Source: Opisthorchis felineus
Taxonomy: Eukaryota; Platyhelminthes; Trematoda; Opisthorchiida; Opisthorchiidae
Assembly (NCBI GenBank): GCA_004794785.1
Contig: SJOL01006491.1
Coordinates: 999,377 to 1,063,376 of the forward strand
DNA: 64,000 bases
Reading direction: 5' to 3'
The translations under genes were made by a program, and so were the position numbers. Each line of letters starts with the position of its first letter. Position 1 is the first letter of the stretch. Of the stretch, positions 58,131-64,000 are shown in pieces. The notes below the pieces were generated by a model. The model saw nothing but the letters and a program-made list of their open reading frames with translations. It was not told where the DNA came from and searched no databases.

Positions 58131-58325
58131 TGCATCCAGCATGTGCTGTTGGAATGCTGCTAACACGGTCGCCTCGCATTTCAGGTTTGCAGAGTTCAAA
58201 CCCTGGTACGGCCAAGGATATGCACTGCTGATGAGCTCTAATAAGAGCGGAACTCGAGTCCAGTGCTCCCGGACTCACCAGATGATTGCGCCAGGACAGA
58301 GGGACGACTGTTCAAAAGAGAGTGC
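58131..58325 (+). mobile_element. SINE-2: tRNA-related head plus hammerhead body, copy 1
   Basis: The tRNA-like head is CTGCTAACACGGTCGCCTCG followed by GCAGAGTTCAAACCC (B box, 58187-58201). The hammerhead follows directly, then GGACTCACCAGATGATTGCG and CAGGACAGAGGGACGACTG, shared with the copy at 62.5 kb. Pol III boxes followed by a hammerhead is the layout of the schistosome SM-alpha element (established knowledge); homology to SM-alpha itself is inferred from layout, not sequence comparison. Confidence 0.75.
58222..58266 (+). ncRNA. Hammerhead ribozyme in SINE-2 copy 1
   Basis: Stem I GCACTG (58222-58227) and CAGTGC (58261-58266) pair perfectly. Core CTGATGA (58228-58234) is canonical. 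Stem II GCTCT/AGAGC (58235-58239 and 58244-58248) has loop AATA. GAA box is GGA (58249-58251; A13 to G). Stem III is the loopless palindrome ACTCGAGT (58252-58259). C17 is 58260, so predicted cleavage lies between 58260 and 58261. Every helix is perfect; the only departure from the catalytic consensus is A13 to G, which is expected to reduce or abolish activity. The self-complementary stem III suggests action as a dimer. Confidence 0.8.
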
Positions 58326-59800
58326 TGCAGGCGTGTAATCCACAAATCCCGCAACCACCGACAACCAAGCAGTGTCCATGAGCCTAAGCCCTTAGTGCAG
58401 GCCCCGGATAGCGTGAATACTGGACTGGGTCGTTGTGTCCATACAGGGCGATCGACCCATCTTCCTTTCAGCCTACTGAATCTTCAGCTTGGTGTCCTTC
58501 GACCTAATTGAAAAGTGCCAACACTATGACTATGTTGGACCTTAAATTGTAGTGAGTTATATTTTCCTGCCGGGAGTTTGTACCTTCAGAGTATCCCAAG
58601 ACCTCGAAGAAAATCAGATTACGATAAGTTCGCGTTGCGGCAAAAAAATCGCTGCTGGTAGGTGTTAGAGTCAATGAACTCCGCAGGTGTCATGCCCGAA
58701 CGCCGTGCATTCCCCACCTGATGCAGTGACAATGAGATCCCACGATATTTTGTGGATATCCGAAAAGCGGTACAGTTCTGTCAAAAACAAGAACTGTGCA
58801 CGAGCACAACCAGCAACCTGACAACAAGCTTACTCACACTGCTGGCGTGTGCGTTGCGCACGAAAAAGTCGCCTCTGGCGTGGTTACCGGTCTACACCTT
58901 TTGAATCTCCATAGTGGTCCGATCGAAGGCTTGATTTCATTGGCTTGCGAATTAGCTGTTTTGGAAAGCACAGCTTGCCTGCATGCTTCGTACACCGTGC
59001 TTTACGGAACGTGATCACATGTTCCCTAAACAACTGTCGTTCATATGAAACAGTCTGGGAAGCATGTTTGGATTACCACGTGATCCATCCAAAGCGCCTG
59101 GAGTGCTCAGTCTCGATGCGATCGTAACCAATAAGGTAGCTGGTGGAAACTAGTTTAGTTCATGATCGCCCAACTTAGGGCAAAACCAAAACCCTCTATC
59201 GGAATTGGTTTTTCTGAGAGTAGTCGAAGCACAATCGAGATTTCTTGGAACTTTGAAAACGCCAGCGCACCGAATTGTGAAAGACGGGATTTAATCGGTT
59301 CTGAAAGACACAATTCTAAAGTTAGACGGGTTTGGATGCTGGCTTGTTAACGCGTAAGTTTGTTGCCAGGACTAGTGACGGTAGTTTTCGAAAGGAGTAC
59401 CTGTCAACTGAAAATTCGTACAGCTATCTTTTCCTCCAGTGGGCCGCCAAGTGCAGGTGAAAACAATATGTCATCTAAATCGAAGAGGACATTTATCCCG
59501 CGCTGGACCTGAGCTTAAGGGATTCGTGGTCCAAACACAGAAGAATTTCCAGTTTCCGTCATATTTTTGAGCGATATAACCTTTATTTACTTGCAGCTAT
59601 CGTCCCCCAAAGGGATTATCTATTAACAGCAGTCCACACTGTTTTGTTCTTCCCGGCTTCCCAGATATCGGTTTCCTATAGAGGCAAACACTGGCAATAA
59701 AATTGATCGCACACAACCGGACTCACTCTTGACCATTCTCTTGGCAGGTTTTGTATGACTACTCACGAGTAGATCACTACATTGTACGATACCGAGTAGA
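58326..59800. other. No feature recognised
   Basis: Open frames up to 82 aa without motifs. A single CACGTG lies near 59079. Confidence 0.4.
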
Positions 59801-59804
59801 GCAC

Positions 59805-60082
59805 ATGTTGTTGAAGTGTGTGTGTGTGGGTGGGTGGGTGCGTGTATTACACTTTGTTGACATCCCCCGGCTGGTTCACACCAGCCGTCAGCTGATGACC
59901 TTTCCGTGTCGCGTTGTTTTGCACACATGCTGCACACCGTGTCAACCCGTGTCACTTGTTGATACATGCTGCTTCCGTCCGGATCGGTCTTGGTTCTCTC
60001 TCTCTCTCATGTGGCTGATAGGTTCGGAATTCACCTGCACATTTGTCAGCCAAGCAGTCCAGCAACAGTATATACGACAGCG
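59805..60082 (+). repeat. TG-rich dispersed repeat, copy 1
   Basis: A TG run with GGGTGGGTGGGTG (59814-59844), followed by CTTTGTTGACATC, CACACCAGCCGTCAGCTGATGACC, CGGTCTTGGTTCTCTCTCTC and CAGCCAAGCAGTCCAGCAACA. The same ordered blocks occur about 730 bp downstream, in direct orientation. Identity of the family is unknown. Confidence 0.65.
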
Positions 60083-60534
60083 GCGGACGGGCATGTTTGA
60101 ACGAATCACTGTGGAACTATTACAGACTTTTCAGACGCAAATTTAATGCAGCAAACCAATCACCTAATTCTGGACCATTTACAGGCAAAAGGGACAACAT
60201 CCAACACAGCAGACTGGAAACTCGTTGTCAGTGCAGGACCGGAATAGTAGAAGACGTCGGTGTGGATATACCGAATACTCACACAAGACCGCGTGACACT
60301 GCGCTATCACGCAAGAAACCTGTCAATCAAATGGACAAAGCGATCAGATAGTCCCTGATACACAATAACCTGTTTTACCCTCAAGTCAATCAAACTCTCA
60401 GACATTTGTCCGTTTATTCCCTCAGTTGTGCATTAACGGTGGCTGCCCCCCCTGGTACTTTGCACCTACACCGAAGTAAGTTAACTGGTTTCTGCGGGGA
60501 GAGATATAGCAGCTCGCCAGGCGTACTACCCCGT

Positions 60535-60540
60535 GTGAAC

Positions 60541-60575
<35 letters not shown>

Positions 60576-60825
60576 ATTCACCTTTGTTGACATCTACTGG
60601 CTGTCCCACACCAGTCATCAGCAGATGACCTTTTCTGCCATGCACCATTGTTTGTTGTGCTGTTTTGCTCATATCATGCATGCTGTGTCGATCTCTGTTA
60701 CCTGTTCACACAGACGGCTTCCTTCTGGGTCGGTCTTGGTTTTCTCTCTCTCCGATGGCTGGTAGATTAGGGATTCAGCAGCCTGCCAAGCAGTCCAACA
60801 TCACATCAGCATACACGACAACCGT
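60535..60825 (+). repeat. TG-rich dispersed repeat, copy 2
   Basis: A pure TG run of about 32 nt (60543-60574), then CCTTTGTTGACATCTACTGG, CACACCAGTCATCAGCAGATG, GGTCGGTCTTGGTTTTCTC and CTGCCAAGCAGTCCAACA. It matches copy 1 in block order and spacing. The two copies have diverged, so this is not a recent duplication. Confidence 0.65.
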
Positions 60826-62520
60826 ATCGTCGCACTTGATTAAAAGCAACCTGAAGTCCTGTGATTGTCCACGATGTCAAGTGGCTTGTGACCACAATTT
60901 ATCGCACGACAGATTCGTGCCAATCTCAGTGCTAGTATATGCAAAATGCCATCCATCAGATTTCTACGAAGAATTGCGTTCGAAGCAAGCGTTGCCCAAA
61001 ATCAGACATGCTATGATGACGAAGCGAACAAACACAGCATCCGTTGTTATGATAACATGGGATATGGGTACTAAAGAGGACCTCTCCTCTGGGAAATAGT
61101 GGAAAGTTGACAGCTGATAACGCTGGCTTACAGAATTTTCCGCAAAGCAAGAACTATCAAAAGGGTGAATTCCTCAGAACGAGCGCCAATCAGGTAAAGG
61201 TTTACTGTTTGATTCGTACTTCAGGATTGTCGTGAATTCCTCTAGAAAACACCGTTCAGCCGCCTCCAGGGTTTGGTGAGTTTGCCGTGGTTAGATGCTG
61301 CTCGCGGACTTAGAAGCATGAAGTCCTGCCACTGTGTGATGAAAAATACTATGTTTGGCGGGTTGAAATAAACTAACATATCAACACACCAAGGAACCAT
61401 CAGTCACTGTCCTTTACACCTGAAACTATCTGCTCAACAGGTTTTGAGGGGAAACTTTGATGTGAATTATGCTTCACCGAAGTTCGCACTCCTCACTTAC
61501 CTCTGCACTGTTTAAAGATCGTCCATTTGAGCTCATGATAGAAATTCCAGTGGTTCCATATTTGGTAGACGGAAACCCGCACCGAAACCGCTTTACTTCT
61601 CGCAATTAGACTCTGCTACGGACTATAGGCCTAACCCGCACGCGATCGTCCAGAAGATCGGACCGCTGGCCGGCCCAGCTTATAGGCTAGCTCTAATTGG
61701 CTGGAAGTGTGGACCCAACAGCCAAGTATGATTCAGTATCCGCCAAATGCCGGTTGCCAATGCCGCGTCCAGGAGGCGTCGGAATTCCCAGAGTGTTGTC
61801 ATTATATGCTTCCGTTCTGATGGCGTACATATGTGGTGATGCTCAAGCTTTCAACCAAGATTTATCATCTTCAGATGGCGATGCGAGTTGATTCAGTTGG
61901 TTAGAGAAATATTCACATTGAACCTGAGTCTACATAATATCGATCTTTTTGGTGCGATGCAAAATTTCAGTTTCACTGAAGGAGCATCAAGCCGTTTCGG
62001 ATTCGGTAAATCCGAAGAATTAGATTTCAAGGGAATGCTGGTTCGATCAAATTGTGTTATGCCAAAACACTCGGTACCCTGGATCAATTCTGGCGCGTTC
62101 GTATTCTCATTCTACCTTGTGGGTTGCCTGCGTGCAAAGGATGGGAAGGCAAATTCTCTTAAGCACGTGCTGCCTACAGCGAAGACCCATTTGAAACAAT
62201 CAAATATGTCCCGTTCCAATGCCAACCGACCGACTGAAGCCAGGGTTGTCTGTCGCCCAGACCAGAAACGAACACACTTCATTCGTTTTCCTGATTCCGA
62301 CGTATAACAAAAGGTATTTTCGATTCACAGAGGCATTTGTCACTGTAAGATAAGACCCGGAACCGTGCAGACAGGCACAATCATTGGTTTGGTTGATGCT
62401 ACCCTGGTGATTCTCAGACATTTACTGGACCTCAGTCCACTTTTCGGTAAACCGTTCGAGTGTTCGGCAAATTAGTCACATCGCTCAAGCGTGAGCAAGT
62501 TCACTTGTTCGGGTGTGATA
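60826..62520. other. No feature recognised
   Basis: The longest frames (144 aa ending at 61099; 139 aa at 61888-62307) show no motif I know. The former overlaps the TG repeat and is probably chance. Confidence 0.4.
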
Positions 62521-62524
62521 ATTC

Positions 62525-62745
62525 AGGTGCGTGCGATGGTGGAGTAAAGGTAACACGCTCACATCGCATGTTAGATATCCGGAGTTCAAACCTCATCAAG
62601 GTCAAAGATATGCACTGGTAATGAGCTCTCATAAGAGCGAAACTCAGGTTCAGTGATTATCCCCTTTGGTGCAAACTCACCAGAATAATTTCGTCAGGAC
62701 AGCAGGAGGACTGTTCAAACCGGAGCGATCTGAACGTGAAACCAT
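62525..62745 (+). mobile_element. SINE-2: tRNA-related head plus hammerhead body, copy 2
   Basis: Head GATGGTGGAGTAAAGGTAAC (A-box region), CACGCTCACATCGCATG (anticodon-arm-like), CGGAGTTCAAACCTC (B box). The degenerate hammerhead follows, then AACTCACCAGAATAATTTCG, CAGGACAGCAGGAGGACTG and TTCAAA, in the same order as copy 1. Confidence 0.75.
62612..62656 (+). ncRNA. Degenerate hammerhead in SINE-2 copy 2
   Basis: Stem I GCACTG (62612-62617) pairs with CAGTG (62651-62655). Core GTAATGA (62618-62624) differs from CTGATGA at C3 and G5, both catalytic. Stem II GCTCT/AGAGC (62625-62629 and 62634-62638) is perfect with loop CATA. GAA box intact (62639-62641). Stem III ACTC/AGGT is partly lost. 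Position 17 is T (62650). It should be inactive, but it keeps the A13 that copy 1 has lost, so the two copies together indicate a fully canonical ancestor. Confidence 0.65.
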
Positions 62746-63070
62746 ATTTTACTTGGTATTGGACAAATGATAGTGATGGCCATCGGCAAAGACAGATTAA
62801 AGTTAAATTTACTATTCATCCAGAACATCAAGGTCCGTAACGTCATAAAAAGATTCGGAACCCTCAAGCAGTTGGCTTGTTGTTTCTTCACTGAATGTCA
62901 TTTTTCTTACCATCGAGAACCGCTTCAGGAGAAGTGACAGGATAGTTGAAATTGTTAGTACGTTTGTATGTATATCACTTCCGATTCGCACCCTGAGAAG
63001 ATGGGAGAATTAGCACGATCTGAGTTACTGCTCCAGAGATTATTGGCTAAAAGAGTCATTTGTTTTGATA
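62746..63070. other. No feature recognised
   Basis: Spacer between SINE-2 copy 2 and the last SINE-1 copy; nothing recognised. Confidence 0.4.
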
Positions 63071-63071
63071 T

Positions 63072-63268
63072 CCGAGCTCGAGATAGCTCAGCGAATAAGG
63101 CGTCAACTTATTGATCGAAAGGTCTGTGATTCGAATCCAGCTCCGGCAACTCGACTGCTCCTGTCTAGGCTTGGGTAGCCTGACGGTATCTCAGCCCTCA
63201 TGCTTCCTTCAGATGACATGGCAGCTATGCACCAAAAGGGCTTGAGAGCTGAACGACTAATTCTATTT
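63072..63268 (+). mobile_element. SINE-1, tRNA-related SINE copy
   Basis: Head CCGAGCTCGAGATAGCTCAG then CGAATAAGGCG (A box), TTATTGATCGAAAGGTC (anticodon-arm-like), GTGATTCGAATCC (B box), body CTAGGCTTGGGTAGCCTGAC, CAGCCCTCATGCTTCC, ending GAGAGCTGAACGACTAATTC. One of the most complete copies in the window. Confidence 0.82.
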
Positions 63269-64000
63269 TTATTAAGGATATTACCCGTCGTTCTAAAACG
63301 TTAGGTTTGGTTGCAACCCTTCAACCCTGTGGGCAGATTTTTACCAGTACGAACGAATTAAAATACTGGTCAGATCATCTAGCGAGTACTTGCAACTCAC
63401 AACTAATCAGTCAAAGGGAATTCGTACCTGAACAGCATTCCTCAATACCGCACTGACTTGTATTACTCGTAACAGCATCCCAATTGGCTGGAACTTGTGA
63501 TCTGATATTCCTACGAGTTTGGGCACTGATTCTCAGCGATTCACACGCCTTTAGTTACTATATGGATCTGAGTAGACTCGAGTCAAGTTTTGAGATGGTA
63601 ATTTGAGAAGGAGATATGTGGGCTAAGAGGACAGGGTGACCTTAGGAGCAGTACAGACAAGGAACCTCCAGGAGAGTCTACGACCAAAAATTTACCGCGT
63701 CTACTTGTTCCTGTAGAACTCACATTGGAGTGTTTCATCCTCCTGGCTCGGAGTAAGGATCACTTTCCAGTAATATTTTGATCAAACTACATTGATATAA
63801 GACCAAAAGTTCAAACGGTCCACTTGTCAGGTTGGCAATCAGGTACCTTAAACATACGAATTCCATAGGCGTTTCCTGAATAACACGAACGAAACGCTTG
63901 TGTTTGTGATTCCCTGGGATGACTTGTCCTAGTGGACTCAAATGTGATATGCACAGGTGAAATGCCTTCAGCCGCACTGTTGATTTTCTTCGGTATCCCA
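63269..64000. other. No feature recognised
   Basis: An 80-aa minus-strand frame (63735-63977) has no motif. No repeat was recognised. Confidence 0.4.

Overview
This is eukaryotic DNA, most likely from a digenean trematode (fluke). Four observations point there: one gene split by long introns (3.2, 15.2 and 6.9 kb), many decayed RTE-like LINE copies, two tRNA-related SINE families, and hammerhead-ribozyme repeats of the kind known from schistosomes. The taxon is an inference; no species-specific marker is present. There are no bacterial operons, rRNA genes, CRISPR arrays or convincing functional tRNA genes.

Gene: one protein-coding gene is recognisable, on the + strand from about 7.7 to 34.3 kb. 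It encodes a bHLH-leucine-zipper factor of the USF (upstream stimulatory factor) family. Four exons (7699-8223, 11440-11511, 26748-26926, 33797-34315) have GT..AG borders and agree in phase. From the ATG at 7710 they give 427 residues: a Ser/Thr/Asn-rich N-terminus, a basic region keeping the His-Glu-Arg set that reads CACGTG, HLH, zipper, poly-Ala and a Ser/Asn/Thr-rich tail. Upstream coding or UTR exons may lie before 7.7 kb or outside the window.

Repeats: (1) RTE-like LINE fragments at 0.2-1.1, 2.2-2.5, 12.7, 18.3, 22.4-23.0, 32.6, 43.9-44.3, 45.6-46.6 and 47.2-50.2 kb; the last spans endonuclease, RT and 3' end but is full of stops and has an internal RT deletion. (2) A tRNA-related SINE ('SINE-1') at 6.4, 16.3 (partial), 19.0, 37.7, 40.0, 40.7, 52.7 and 63.1 kb. 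(3) A second tRNA-related element ('SINE-2') at 58.1 and 62.5 kb whose body is a hammerhead ribozyme, the architecture of the schistosome SM-alpha element. (4) A separate hammerhead-bearing family, possibly Penelope-like, at 12.9 (3' half), 50.56, 56.26 (downstream part) and 57.4 kb.

Introns and the 36-64 kb flank are otherwise mostly anonymous. Other points of note: a pair of CACGTG boxes in an inverted repeat inside the last USF intron, a 22-nt palindrome centred on CACGTG at 42.5 kb, two fused palindromes at 52.55 kb, an isolated tRNA-Ser-type primer-binding site at 55.0 kb, and a duplicated TG-rich repeat at 59.8 and 60.5 kb.
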